Source: Pseudopithomyces maydicus (taxonomy: Eukaryota; Ascomycota; Dothideomycetes; Pleosporales; Didymosphaeriaceae). From it: a DNA stretch of 64,000 nt. The DNA is taken from the NCBI GenBank assembly GCA_026873275.1, contig JANTUC010000012.1:950001-1014000 (forward strand), in the 5' to 3' direction. The first letter of the stretch is position 1; each line of letters begins with the position of its first letter. The position numbers and the translations under genes were made by a program. This document shows, piece by piece, positions 21,852-33,755 of this stretch. The notes below the pieces were generated by a model that saw only the letters and a list, made by a program, of their open reading frames with translations, made no database searches and was not told the DNA's origin.

Positions 21852-24410
21852 GGAGTTCTTTCGAGCAGGAGGACAGCAGGGTGCGAAGGATTGCAGCAAC
21901 GAAGTTTGACAAAGTGTGAACCGTGCGAACGGCGCCGACAATATAGATGGGATCAATGATTAATACAGCCCGACCGAAAGTGTCGGATTCTACCAGAAAC
22001 ACATGGCTGGGCGGGCATGGTGCGTATCAAGATCCTTGCAAAACGGTTTGCTGCTTGCATGGTCTTGGTCGAAAACGTTACTGAGTTGCCTCATGTAGCC
22101 TTCGCCGAGCTTCAACTACAGAGGTGATGTGGGCAGGGTAGTGCACACTTATCTAGACCGCGCTCCAATGCAGGTGATGTGCCGACGGCAGATCGACCAC
22201 GTGGTATCAGTGTCGCCCAGGCGCACATCTCCCCCGCAATTGAGCTCGTGCTCCTGGCGAAGGTGAGGTCTGAGGCTTGCCCTCGCTATCGCGTTGGCTT
22301 TGAACGACGCTCCCAAGAACAGATCTTGTCATGTTACGGTGCATTGCACACAGGATAAGACATGGCCAAAGGTGGGCGAGGCGCAACAGATGCACGAGCT
22401 GAAGGGTGAGCGAAGGTGACCCATGGGTGAAAGGTACATGGTCGACCAGGTTTCTCGTTGTGGCACCCGCACCTTCTCTTGGGGGTTAGCGTTGGCTGCG
22501 CCACCACTGCCATGCTGGGACTAGTCAAAGCCGAGTAGGACTAGCGCGGGCTGGGCAGGCACCTTCCCATGTGCGGACGCTGGTCACGACGGGGCAGTAC
22601 CTGAATTGTTCCGGGTATACAGGGTCACGCTAGCCGTTTCGGTCGCATCTGGATACACATGTACCGGTAGGGTAATCTTCTGGTGCTGTGGCGTGCGGGG
22701 GTGCATGTAGGGCGTCGGAAAACCATGATGCGTTTGGAAATATTCGCGACTAGCTGCTGTGACCCAAAGCATTCTGCATGTCACTTCGCGGGGTTCCGTC
22801 TGGCAGCCTTCGTAACGGCAGCTAGCAATGTACCCGTGATAAGAAGAATGCGGGTGAGTTGCAATCTTGTCCACACGCTGCGCGGACGGAACCCTGAAAC
22901 TGGCCATTCTCTATCGTGTGCCTATCAGAGGCGCCGATATTAGTCCTGAACCGGTTACATGCGGCCCATTGCACCATGTTTCGAATCCCTGTCTGAGGCT
23001 TGGGGATATCTGGACTGTTCAGCTGTGATCATGTATGTAACCAGCAGTTTCAGCCAGGCGAAGCGAGAAGCTCAACATGATCTTGTCATCACCCTTGCGG
23101 ATCGTGTACAGGTGAGAGCGGCGCTTTCCGGGAAGACAAGTTTTTAGGCACAGCCGAATGTCTTCTTGTACATGTTCTAGAATCGCTCGACTATGAGGGC
23201 CTTGCCAGCCAACCCATTCTCGACCAAAGCAGGCCAGAATCTGCTGTGTAGGCGCAGATTTGCTGGTTCATGTCCACCCTCTCTCTTTTTCAGCCAACTT
23301 ACGCGATAGATTAGAGTAAAGGTGGATATATCTTACACTTCATGTGTTGATACCTTTCTATGTACCCCTCTTCGACTAATGGAAAGTCGGCGAATCAGAT
23401 AATAACTCTTCGTCTCCGTCTATGGATAACCGGGTGAATATGAATTTGATTGGTAAGATAACACGCGCATATTTCGATCCACCCGTGTGTGTGGGGTGGC
23501 ACCTCCCTGATCTCTTGGACATGTAGTCCCACGATGATAATTGGTAGCGAAGCCTAAATGGCTGGTTTGCATGAAGATGGTCGGCGACTAGAACTGTAAG
23601 TTTTTTCTTTACAGCAGCTGTAATATGCTTTTTGTCATTTCAGGAATGCAGGCGTTAGACCAGCAAATAGAAAAAGCCAGATCTGCCCATGTGGTGTGTG
23701 AAACATCGCAAAGCCGCCCTCGAGCTCGGGCCCGTGCAGCAGGTTGCTGCATTTCTTCTCGGCAACACGTGTGCAATGCATTCGCTGAATCGCAGCAGAT
23801 GTATCGCAGGGCTATTTTACGCCAGAAAAATCTCTGGTGCGATTCGTAATACCTCTTGTTCAGACTCAGTAATTTTTCCATTGGGTATCCTATAGATTAG
23901 TCCATTTGTCATCCAACTACAACAGTGTCATCTCAAGGCTTAGAGACGTTGGCTCAAAGCACAAGAACATCAGAATACATTCCATTTGATGACGTAACTG
24001 GAGTGAATATCTGAAACGCTTCCCGACCGCTACTCATCGACATTATCGCATTGTTCCTATCAGCATGCCTGGGAAGCGTTATTGGTTGGCATGCAGTCTG
24101 TATTTGTCCGTAGATAATTCCTCCTGTGATTATTGGCCTTTTAAGATACATCTGCATGCTTATTTACAGATAATGTCATGCAGAAGAGAACCTGGGCCGC
24201 AGCTCTGGAATCGCATATCTATAAAAGGCTGCCAATCCACCGGCCAAAGGTGTACCAAGAAGATGAACATATCGTTTTATCGACAGGTAGGGTCTGTCAT
24301 AGTAGAAGATTCGTGTTTGTAGGTGGCACGGGCCATTCGTGATACTAACGACCTGAAGCTTGATTTTGCTGGCGAATTTGGCCGTCTATTGAATCTAGGC
24401 TACACTAACT
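21852..24410. other. Long intergenic stretch, no supported gene
   Basis: About 2.6 kb of balanced composition with only short frames that lack domains, signal peptides or consistent splice partners. It includes the promoter of the minus-strand gene ending upstream. Nothing convincing was seen on either strand. Confidence 0.45.
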
Positions 24411-25677
24411 TCATAGTTGAGTCGGATACTTGATGGTCTCGATTTTCTCGGGATACTTGAGACCACCCTGTTTCCTGGCTTCGTCCATGACTTCCATAAT
24501 GAGAATGCTCTCATCGAGACCCTCATATTTACCTTCCTTACGACCATTGATGACGGCATCGGCTGCTTCGTCGGCTTCCCAGTACATTCCGTGGCCTTCG
24601 CCTTCGGCATTGGTGCCCCCACCAAAGCCATTGACCCAACCGCTGCCCTGGCCAGGTCCTGGGAATGGAGCCCAATCTTTTTCCTCGATCGTACCATCCT
24701 TGAGAATGATTCGTGTGCGAGTGGGTCGGAAAGCAGGTGGGAAGACTTGGATTTCACCCTTGGGTCCCTGAATGCGGATGCCGGGAACATCCTGTGTCCC
24801 TGCCGGGGAAGTAGCGACACGAATGGACGTTGTCGCAATGGCATGTGCCTCACCACCGGCGTCGTCCGAGCGTGGGAAGCTCAGGACAATGGTGGTGGTC
24901 TCGTCTGCATCCTTAGTGGGCCCATAATTCTTCATGGCGGCAAGGACCTTGGGAGGCTTGCGGTCGTTCTCGGGCTGGGTGTGGTACAGGGTCTGGAACA
25001 CCCAAGTCAGACTGTAGATGCCAAGGTCGAGAAGCGCGCCACCAGCAAGCTCTGGATTGACCATGCGGTTGGTCCCATCTTTCCATTGGACCTCAGGATC
25101 GCAGGCCATGCTGTTGTCAGCAAAGACACGAGCAACGGGGCCGATGCGGCCTTGGGTGATTTGCTCGCGCACGTAGACGGAGAGCGGGAAGTAGCGGGTC
25201 CACACGGCTTCCATGAGGAAGAGGTTCTTCTCTTTGGCTTTCTCTGCCAGCTTCCGCAGTTGGTCGGCATTCACGGTGAAGGCCTTTTCACAAAGCACAG
25301 GCTTACCGGCCTCGAGGGCAAGCATTGCATTCTGGAAATGGTGCGAATGGGGGTTGCGACGTAAATGATGTCGACATTCGGGTCATTGACCAGCTCCTCA
25401 TACGAGCCATAGGGCTTTGCGTCGGCCGGGGCGCCCGTGTCTTTGAGGAACTGCTGGGCGCGCTCTTGCGAGGATGAGGAAGCAGCGGCGACAACAGTGT
25501 GTTTCAGATGGGTGACACCTCGGGTCCTGGGGTCAACGAGCAGGTCCTTGGTGCTGTGGGGGTGGCGTTAGTGCTCGCGGCGTCTCCTAGGGGCCAGCGG
25601 GGTAGTAGGTACAATGTTTTGGCGATGCCGCCCGTCGCCAAGATGCCCCAGCGCACAGTGGACGATGAAGAAGCCAT
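24411..25677 (-). CDS. Gfo/Idh/MocA dehydrogenase (xylose/dihydrodiol type), frameshifted
   Basis: The protein resembles fungal NADP-dependent D-xylose 1-dehydrogenase / dihydrodiol dehydrogenase, which oxidises an aldose or trans-dihydrodiol. Exon 1 is 25677-25613 (MASSSSTVRWGILATGGIAK, a Rossmann start with G-ATGGIA) and exon 2 is 25553-24411. Marks are VDIIYVATP, then LEAGKPVLCEKAF (Lys kept; usual EKP is EKA), MEAVWTRYFP, GGALLDLGIYS and ADEAADAVINGRKEGK. Between VATP and the expected His-rich continuation the frame slips by one base in a run of five G (25,349-25,353 on the plus strand); one extra base restores an otherwise perfect family match. The cause is either a sequencing or assembly indel or a recent null allele. 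The product would be about 400 aa. Confidence 0.82.
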
Positions 25678-28037
25678 GGTGAAGGATGTTCGTTGGTGCA
25701 GACGGAGGAAGGGGGCACTCAATGCAGTGTCTTGTGCTGTCGAGGAGGCGGTTTGGATGGCAGCGTAGCTTCACGTCATGTAACGCCAGGCTGCCGACGT
25801 CGGGGTAAAGTGCCCCGCCATGCTACCCCACTCTTGCCTGCCGCCATATAGATAGACTAGACCATTGCTGTCAATGCGGTAGATGCTGTGTCTGGTGTGC
25901 TGCGCAGCGGGTGGTCGAGAGTGGCGTGCTGGGTGCTGAGTCCAGTCCAGTTGCTTCCACGATCGTCCTCTCTCCGCAGGGCTGGTGGGATGGTGGAGGC
26001 AGTCTGTGTGTCGTCGTCGGCCGTGTCGACCCATGGGGCCCAGCCCCGGTGCGCTGGAGCCCGAGTGCAGTGCAGGCCGGGTGTGTGGCGCCCAGGTGGG
26101 TGCCCAGGTGTGCAGTGTGACATGTGACGACACTCACGCCCGGGCACCTGCCCCAGGTGAACACTTGTGAACACTGCGGTGTGCAGTGTGTGAAGGTGAA
26201 ACGACGGTGCACTAGTCCCAAAGCGAACGAACAGTCACGTGTGCAAACAAAGTCCATGGATTCACCATCGGATTCACCATCGGATCCATCATCAACCAAC
26301 GCTGGTGAATGGACTGGCCCGTCGACGCCTGGCCATCGCCTACGGGTCCCCGGGCCACTCCACCAGTTCGTGACACTGCTCACCTTCCAGGCGTCCGCAC
26401 ACATGCCACGGCAGCATGGAACGGCCCGGCGCGCGGCCTACTGTGCTGCCCTCTGCTGCAACCCGTCTGTCACTGGACGATAGGCTGATAGGGCGACAGC
26501 TGGCCACGCTGGTACACGACGGCGACGACGGCGGGCCGTGACCAGGTACCTAGCCACCTGGCTCGGCTGGCGGGAAGCTCGCATGGCATGGTTTGGATGA
26601 CCGGCATATGCGAAATCCGTGTGGGCTGCTGCTGTCTGGGTATGCCGTACATGCGGATTCGGTAAACCCGGCTATCCACCGCCCAGTCCCTCGCCAGCGC
26701 CCCCCGCCAGTCCCTCGCCCGCACCCTGGCCTGCCATCCAGGCTCGGTGACAGCTGCAGGCCGATATCTCGCGCCTCACTCCACTCAGACCATGGCAATC
26801 CCTTTGGACATGCTGCACAGTTCCGGTTAGCGCCCATCCGTACGCAAGCGAAGCACACGTCACCCGCCACGCATCCATTGAATTTGACCTCATATAACAA
26901 CCTTGGACAACACAACACTGACAACTCATCGGAAACGAGGGGCACCCCACTTCTTTCAACTGGATCGTTTCGTCTGTGGCGGCAATTCGACCGACGCCTG
27001 CCATGCGCCTGGAAAAGCGGGGACGAGCAGAGCTTTGCAAAGCCTGGATGGCCGTGTGCCACGGCGAGATGGGAGACGAAACACCGCACTGGCGAACGTA
27101 TGGTCAAAGCACACGGTTCACGTCAAGGCCATGCGGCGGCCCGGTACAGGGCAAGGGCACGCAGCACGAGAGTTGCTGGGACAAAAGTTTGGAGACTTCA
27201 GCCCCCAGGCCTCCTTCCCGCAGCTCAGTGCCCTGATCCACACCATCAGCCTTACTGGACGCCATGACGCGCCCGGCCTCGATTGATTCGGTCGAGCCCT
27301 TCCACGTCAGGCCGCTATGCATCCGAATCGCGTGATGGAGGCGCTGAGGGTGACAAGAGTTCCCACAGAGTTTGGTTCGGTGCGGACCGTAGCCGGAAAT
27401 GCTGCGAAAACGGACCATAAGGATAGTCCTCATGGCGGGGCCAGGGCCAGAAAAGCAATAGCTCAGCATCGTAGTAGGCGAGCCGGCATTCACTAGCCAT
27501 ACACCTGAGCCTGGGCTCCACGCCAGCTCAGTCGTGCCAGCCTTGATCCGGCGAAAGCGCGAAGAAACCCTTGCTTTGTGAAGAGTAATTGGTCCCGACA
27601 GTCTGAGTAGCACTAGGATTATATACAACGACTGGACCCACGGTGGAATGGCCTGCAGTTGCATGCTTTCTGCTTTGCCTACTGGCGGCCAGCCCAACTC
27701 CGAAATCAAGGCCAATTAAAAAAAGGATGAGACAGCCTACCCGGAGGGAGCGTGGCTCTCCATCGCTTTTTTTTCAACCAACACCTGCACAGCGGCACAA
27801 CCCCTCCCTGACCCAATACTGTGGTATCGTCCGGCAGAATTCCTTTGCGGCATTTCGCCAGCACTGCAAGCATGACCTCTTGAACTATAAACAGCTGGCT
27901 GTCAACTCTACCTTTTGTGCTGTCTTACGTCCCTGAATCAAACTTGGACCCCGGTTGTCTACAAGGTTGCCGAGTACCCTGCGTCGATCACGTCATTGAC
28001 CGTAGCAACCGTCTGGTCAAACGCACAGAGCCCCATC
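25678..28037. other. Intergenic, GC-rich, no supported gene
   Basis: Open frames of up to about 220 codons on both strands overlap each other and have low-complexity, GC-driven composition, with no domains. A GGATTCACCATC-type unit repeats near 26,267-26,290, and CAGTCCCTCGCC repeats near 26,690-26,720. I see no gene here. Confidence 0.5.
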
Positions 28038-28454
28038 ATGGCTGCCAATATGCAGGAAACCTACGTCGAGAAGCTCCAGAGTGTGTGATATTTGTCCTTT
28101 CTCTCCTCGTCAGTCTTCTGCACTAACACATCCTCTCCCAGACTATTGCACCACAAATCAGATAGCTCAGCCACAGTTCCAAGACTACAGCGACCCACGA
28201 GGTATGGCCTGCAACATGCCCACGTAGTCCTCTTACCCTACGGCTTGATTGACCTATATCCAGGCATCCGGACGGCCTGGAGCAGTGGAGTCATTGTCCA
28301 AGGCCGTGAGTTTAGAGCCCATCTGTGGCGAGACTACCGTTATCTTCAGCAATCCCGCGAAGAGGCCGCCGAAATCGCATGGAAAACTCTGAACGGAATT
28401 CCCGTCACTAACGCCCCACAATACGCCTACGCGCCGCGCTATACGTCTGGATAG
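28038..28454 (+). CDS. Small dsRNA-binding-motif-like protein
   Basis: Three exons (28038-28080, 28142-28201, 28264-28454) with perfect phases give 97 aa. The layout matches a single double-stranded-RNA-binding fold: YVEKLQNYC helix, PQFQDYSDP and TAWSSGVIVQG strands, then a C-terminal helix SREEAAEIAWKTLNG that has the conserved Ala-Ala positions of DRBM proteins. The usual KKxAK lysines of strong RNA binders are replaced (QQSREEAAE), so RNA binding may be weak or lost. The motif fills almost the whole protein, and there is no partner domain. The short exons make this gene easy to miss. Function is unknown; a role with dsRNA or in protein pairing is speculation. Confidence 0.7.
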
Positions 28455-30092
28455 TCGAATAGGCAGCCCATCGTTACCTGCTCGATATATCGGCCATCCT
28501 CCCTCACTACGTCGACCGCATCTAAAATAATTTTCGTCTTGTGCATCGCGTTGCTTTGGAATGGAGTAAACCTACTTTTCACTTCTATTTGTCATCTACT
28601 TGGGTCTGGACCTGCCGTAAGGATTCCGGACGCCAGTGATTTTGCGACTTTTTTCGACAACAGCCCAAGATCAATCATGATCTTTTGTTTATTTCGCATG
28701 GGTTCCAGGGGCATATGGTATGGCATCAGTTAGGCACAGCTTTTGGGTTCTTTTCCATCAAATTCTCCCAGGCCCCTCATTTCGACCGGACCGTCTTCAT
28801 CCATCGATCAAACAGCTCAAATTTTTCTACCGCTTCTTCTTCTGTTTGTCTAGACCGCCATACGAGGAGCTGTGTTCTTTTCCCTTCGAAATTTTCCTTC
28901 GGCTTCGGCCATCCTTCTGCTGAACTCTTTCCGTAAGCCTTGGTCAGCTTGAATATTGCCGAATTCATTGTTCGATACTCTCCACTATCGCGCGTCTCAG
29001 CGCAACGATACGTCCAAATGGCCTCTTTCTCGGTTCGATCAGCGCCAGATATCCCGCGTGCTAGGTGATTCCAGCATGGCTTTGTTTTTTTCCAGTCGTC
29101 GGTCATTGTCACTGGGTGTGATTGTGTATTTCCCAGGTTGAATACCTTTCTCATAGTGGCTGATTAGTCATTCTGATCAGTGTCTTGAACACTTATAGTA
29201 AGACCACCATTACCAAGCTTGTAGCCAGGTTGTCTTGGACTAGCGCTGCACCTGATCGTGCAATGCACTGGCTCTATCCCCTCCTTCTGGAGAACTTGAT
29301 CAACCTGCTTCCAGATCTGGATATTGCTGCACACCTTAGAGCAACAGAGCACGGCATTGTAGAACTATCAATAGTTGCTTATTGTGCATCTGTAGGCAGT
29401 CCTAGATACTTAAAAAAACTCCGACTAGTAATCAAGACGGCATCTTTTGCCGTCCATGCATTGAACAACTTGACTGCTTTTGTGATATTTTGCCGTGTTT
29501 AACATTATTCATTTCTCTTGTTATTATACACTCTCATCAGGATGAATTTAAAGAAGATCGCGACTCGGTAGACCCATTCGCCGGCATCATTCACGTGCTA
29601 TAGGGCGTTCTTCGTGCATGATTCTGCTCACGACAGTTGATCTATGTTCTTTTCTCCCTACAATAGCAATGGACGAAACATACAGCGTGATCGTTTACTT
29701 TCAAGCGTGTTCTCCGTAGTAACCAAGGTGATTAATGCCATCAAAATAGGGAATCGCGCAAACTATGTACCCAAGGTTATCACTAACTAATTATGTTTCT
29801 CACTACAACCAGTACTACGAGGCAAGCATCTAATCTTTCACTTGACTGTCATTCCGGCTGAGGTGTCACAGCGCACTGACCACCTTCATATCAATCCCTA
29901 CCCAAACAACTCACTCATCAATTGCCCGCAAACAGTGCGTGGCTTATCAAGGTCGCAATACCCAAAGCTTGAACACGATACTTGATACATTTGACTTGGG
30001 CTGTGAGCACACTCATACACACAGTCTGACAGTCGTTTGCTACCTCACCACGGCTTGCCCTAATTCCTAAGCCGGTCAACTAATTTTCTGAG
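28455..30092. other. Intergenic, no supported gene
   Basis: Only short frames (the longest about 105-125 codons) without domains or splice support. The last few hundred bases are the promoter of the gene at 30093. Confidence 0.45.
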
Positions 30093-30680
30093 ATGGAAAG
30101 CCAACGAGTTCCTCGCCACGGCCACGCCGCTATACGGCAAATTGTGGAGCAGATGGTCCATGTATTACCACCCGAGAAACCTGGCAACTCCGCCTATCTC
30201 CGCTGTCACACCACTTTCGGCCTCCTAAAAGGTCATCTCGACAAAGCTGAACAAGGAGATAACCCAAGAAAACAGTATGAAGAGCTGCAAGACGTCGAGG
30301 CCGCTCTACGCAAGCGATTGGACTCTCTAAATCCCACAAAACCTATACCAGAGCCGATGCTCGTTCTCCTGGATGAGCTCCGCGAGGCTGTCAAGGATGC
30401 CCTTGGTCGTGGCGTCGATGACGATTTTCTGATACAGTCGCTGCAGGACATGATTGATGCACCGGAGCCGACACTGCAAGAGAAGGACAACCGAAGACCG
30501 CCTAAGATGGTGACGGAGGCGCGCTTGAAGAAAGTGTGGGACGAGCTTCAGCAGACGAAGGAGGCGAACAGGAGGCTGAATGAGGAGAATAACGAGCTAG
30601 CTCTGAAGCTCAAGCGTGCCCAGTCGGAGGTTGAGCGATTGCAGAGGGATCGGACGACTATTCAGTTGTTCAGTGGGTGA
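30093..30680 (+). CDS. Hypothetical protein with C-terminal coiled coil
   Basis: This single-exon frame of 195 aa is not recognised. The N-terminal half is rich in short helices (AAIRQIVEQMVHVLP; TTFGLLKGHLDKAE). A middle segment holds EALRKRLD-like and MLVLLDELREAVKDAL heptads. Residues from about 145 form a strong coiled coil (DELQQTKEANRRLNEENNEL then LKRAQSEVERLQRD). No signal peptide or membrane segment is seen. It is likely a cytosolic or nuclear scaffold-type protein. Codon use and the clean frame suggest a real gene, but no homologous family is named. Confidence 0.6.
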   Translation: MESQRVPRHGHAAIRQIVEQMVHVLPPEKPGNSAYLRCHTTFGLLKGHLDKAEQGDNPRKQYEELQDVEAALRKRLDSLNPTKPIPEPMLVLLDELREAVKDALGRGVDDDFLIQSLQDMIDAPEPTLQEKDNRRPPKMVTEARLKKVWDELQQTKEANRRLNEENNELALKLKRAQSEVERLQRDRTTIQLFSG

Positions 30681-31785
30681 AAGTGGAAAAAGTCTATTGT
30701 TGGTGGGCTAGCATAGCACACCAACAATAAGGGCTGTGAATAGCTCCCCAAAGGGGGATGTTGGGAAACCATCTCAACACCAGGAGGTTTGAGTCAGTTG
30801 ACGAGGGACGGAGGCGAGCTTTGTGTGGTTGTTCAGAGGAAGCGAAATTACTCACGATGCGGCTTTGTACTATGACTTTGATATTTTGACATTTTGACAT
30901 TGAATGAAATGAGGTTCAGTCGTAGCAGAGGCCGTGCTACTCCTCTATGGATAAAAATGGGTTCGAATGGGAAATTCGCTATTACATCACACACGGGGTT
31001 TTGTGACAATCTTGGAACGGTGGACATAAGAGATAGGTGAAGGATGCTCGGCCAGGCATGCTGGTGGTCAAGGCCACTCGTCCCAGGTGCGCATTTTGAT
31101 CCATCCTTTCCTCATTACAATGGCTCGAGTCGAACCGCCCCATGTTTGACGGACAGAACACCTGTTGATGTTTACCCCACCATGCAAGCACATGGACCCG
31201 TGCATTCGGACATGAGCGGACTGGCCTCCGAACCAATAGGACATACCCGTAACCGCGCTTGGCAGCTCACGTGACCGTCCGCCAATGCATAGGCTACGCG
31301 CTATCCAATGTTCGCAGTCGTTCCAGTCATCGACGGAGGCCGAAAGTTACCAAATGGGGGATGCTCCGTGCGGGGACAGCGCGATGCAGCAAAGGACACC
31401 CTTGGGATGGGGGCTCGTAGACCCAAACCCTTGGTCCCCACAGTGTCAAGGATGGAGGGCTCGGAGACGTGTAGATGAGGAGTGTGCGCCGACGACGAGG
31501 CTTGTCCGAGGCTGAGGAGAAGTTGAGCGGGCACAGCCTGCGTACCGAGGCATTGGGTGTACCAGTCGCTCCTGACTCGCATTATGTACAAAGCAGCAAC
31601 TCCACACGCGGCGCGCAGTTCTTGATATCCATCCCTCTCCACTCCACCAAGCACGTCAGGCTTGTGACGCCCAGCTCCGATAGACCCAGAACGCGAAAAC
31701 ACACAGCCGCAATGACGACCATGCCTGTCCCCTATACAGCTCCCCCACGCGCCTCTCCAGGGCAATCATTATCTGCGGCATCGTC
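30681..31785. other. Intergenic, no supported gene
   Basis: No domain-bearing frame. The right end is probably the promoter or first-exon region of the small membrane protein at 31786. Confidence 0.4.
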
Positions 31786-32076
31786 ATGGCTCTCACAGCC
31801 TCGAAGCGCCTGGCCTACCCGGGCTCGATTGTTCATAGCCAGCTCATGACCATATCACCCACTGCCGCAAAAACCGCAATGTGGCTTCAGACCGGCATCT
31901 TCTGGTTGTTTTACGGCGCGCATACGATTGAAAGTGCCATTTTTGCAAAGAAGCTGAGGGATCACGGTGTCGGCATCTTGAGTACTGCGTGGTGGAAGTG
32001 GATGGCTGAATGCTTCATTGGCGGCAAATTTTGCTTTGAGCATTTTGATGGCGTAGTCAAGGGCAAGGCTGCGTAA
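31786..32076 (+). CDS. Small membrane protein, DUF4499/TMEM254-like
   Basis: This 96-aa frame contains a hydrophobic helix TAMWLQTGIFWLFYGAHTIE and the pattern HGVGILSTAWWKWMAECFIGGKFCFEHF, like the small two- to three-helix DUF4499 family of fungi. The same frame stays open upstream of the ATG and encodes another helix (AIIICGIVMALTA), so the true start may be in an upstream exon and the protein longer. Function is unknown. The family name is a tentative match from pattern memory. Confidence 0.55.
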   Translation: MALTASKRLAYPGSIVHSQLMTISPTAAKTAMWLQTGIFWLFYGAHTIESAIFAKKLRDHGVGILSTAWWKWMAECFIGGKFCFEHFDGVVKGKAA

Positions 32077-33387
32077 ACATGTTCGGCTTGTTTTACTTGA
32101 TTGCAACGCAACCAAGCCGTGGGGATGTGAGAAGTGAGAAGTGAGTTGGAGATCGCTTGAATCCTCGAGGGCTTGGAAGGTGGTAAACGAGTCTCAGTTA
32201 CTGGGATCTGAAGCGCGGACGGGTTTGTGCTTCCCCGCCGGTCCCATCCAGCAACGCTGGTGTACATTTCTTTCGATAGTCGTGTCGTTCAAAAGCCACC
32301 GCAGTGCGCTTTCGAAGCAGAAGCATGCCCATGGATATTATAGATCAGTATTGCGGGATGCAGTAACAGGTTTTATTAAGTTGAAATTCCAAGATCTATA
32401 CACTTGCAGGCCGAATACAAGAATCATAAACATCTCAGTAATCTCGATAGTATTTTCGAAATTGCTGGACTTCATTTACACGTAATGCGTCATCGCAGTG
32501 TACCGTTGGGTGCGAAAAGACAACGCCGCGCTTGTGTCCAAGTACCAGGGTATATACATATGCTTACCCCACGCTCAGGCCATGCTCGAACCATGGTTCT
32601 GTAACCTCTTCAGCCCAAAATGACAATGAAACTTCTGTTTGTAGTAGTTGTTAGAAATTCCATTGATTGCTGTACCGCATAAGGGTTCATCCATGGAGTG
32701 TGGATATTGCGATTCCGAATTAGGGAGATGCCTACGTTGGTGGATTGGTCCACCAATAAGGATGGAAAGGAAGTGTCATGCGCGACATAGAAGAAAGGGT
32801 GGACCCTGATGTGTTGAAAGGATGTGACAAGGAGCATTTGTTCTGTGAGTGACTGCTTGTATATCAGAGCGTATTTGGTAAAGTGGCTGTCCTGTGGTGT
32901 CCTCGCTGGGAAAAGCGGCAACGTGCAACGGCCAGCAGGGCCGAGCTGGCATGAGCTTTGATTTAGATTTTGTCCACTTCTGGAATTGATTTGGCTACGA
33001 TTTGGTTTGTTATTCGAGAGAATCGGTACTGTGTCACAAGACTGGCACACATTAAAAGACTATCTAATTTGTGATGCGATGGAAAACCATATCCACAGTC
33101 CATACACATGCGAAGAATTATTTTGAAGTATCCCAGAGACGATGCGCAGAATACAGCCAAGTAACATCTGCCAATAATGTGGATTGCGACTCGCTTGACA
33201 GAACGCCCCACCCCTCCCCACGCTATCGTAAATAGCCTGCCTACCTCGCTGTCCTGAAGAGCACGGATACTAGCTAATCAACCGAAGCCATGTGGCTGTG
33301 GTGTTGTGATATTTATGGTGAAGATATAATGTTTTAAAAAGGAAAATTACCATCGAACACGTGATTCAAGAGGATCCATTTATGATA
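32077..33387. other. Intergenic, no supported gene
   Basis: No convincing coding frame or RNA gene before the tRNA at 33388. Confidence 0.45.
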
Positions 33388-33466
33388 GCCCGCTTGGCTC
33401 AGTGGTAGAGCGTATCACTAGTATCAAGCTATGATAAGGTCGTCAGTTCAATTCTGACAGTGGGCA
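33388..33466 (+). tRNA. tRNA-Thr(AGT) with a 7-nt intron
   Basis: The acceptor stem GCCCGCT pairs with AGTGGGC (one G-T pair). The D arm is GCTC..GAGC, and the T arm GTCAG-TTCAATT-CTGAC is complete. The anticodon stem TATCA/TGATA encloses CTAGTA, a 7-base insert TCAAGCT, then A. Removing the insert after position 37 restores the normal loop CTAGTAA with anticodon AGT. A T-run at about 33,470-33,475 is the RNA polymerase III terminator. Confidence 0.88.
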
Positions 33467-33755
33467 ACCTTTTTTGGCACTGTGCGGTCTCGGTACCGGC
33501 TTTGGTGTAAAGAGCAGTTTTTTTTCTTCCTGCCCTGTGAGAACAAGTCCAAATCTTGCTGCAGGGAAGTGGATAACGATCAATCCATCACCTATGTTTA
33601 TCCTGATTGGTTCAGAGAATACAACGTATTGAGATGATGAATCAGACACTTGATAAGTTATTACAATCATGCTGTATGGTACTGTGTCTATATGACATGG
33701 TCAAGATATCCTGGAATATGTGAAGCAAACACTGACAGTCGACCCCGCTACGCCG

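Noticed and set aside
24417..25364. 315-codon open frame on the plus strand
   Set aside because: It is exactly antisense to the Gfo/Idh/MocA dehydrogenase and has no domain of its own.
26593..27267. 224-codon plus-strand frame
   Set aside because: GC-rich stretch with overlapping long frames on the other strand, low-complexity Pro/Arg/His content and no domain.
27104..27715. 203-codon minus-strand frame
   Set aside because: No domain, and competing plus-strand frames are equally long; this looks like chance in GC-rich DNA.
29164..29502. Possible transposase fragment on either strand
   Set aside because: Short frames gave no DDE motif or terminal repeats; the resemblance was too weak to support.
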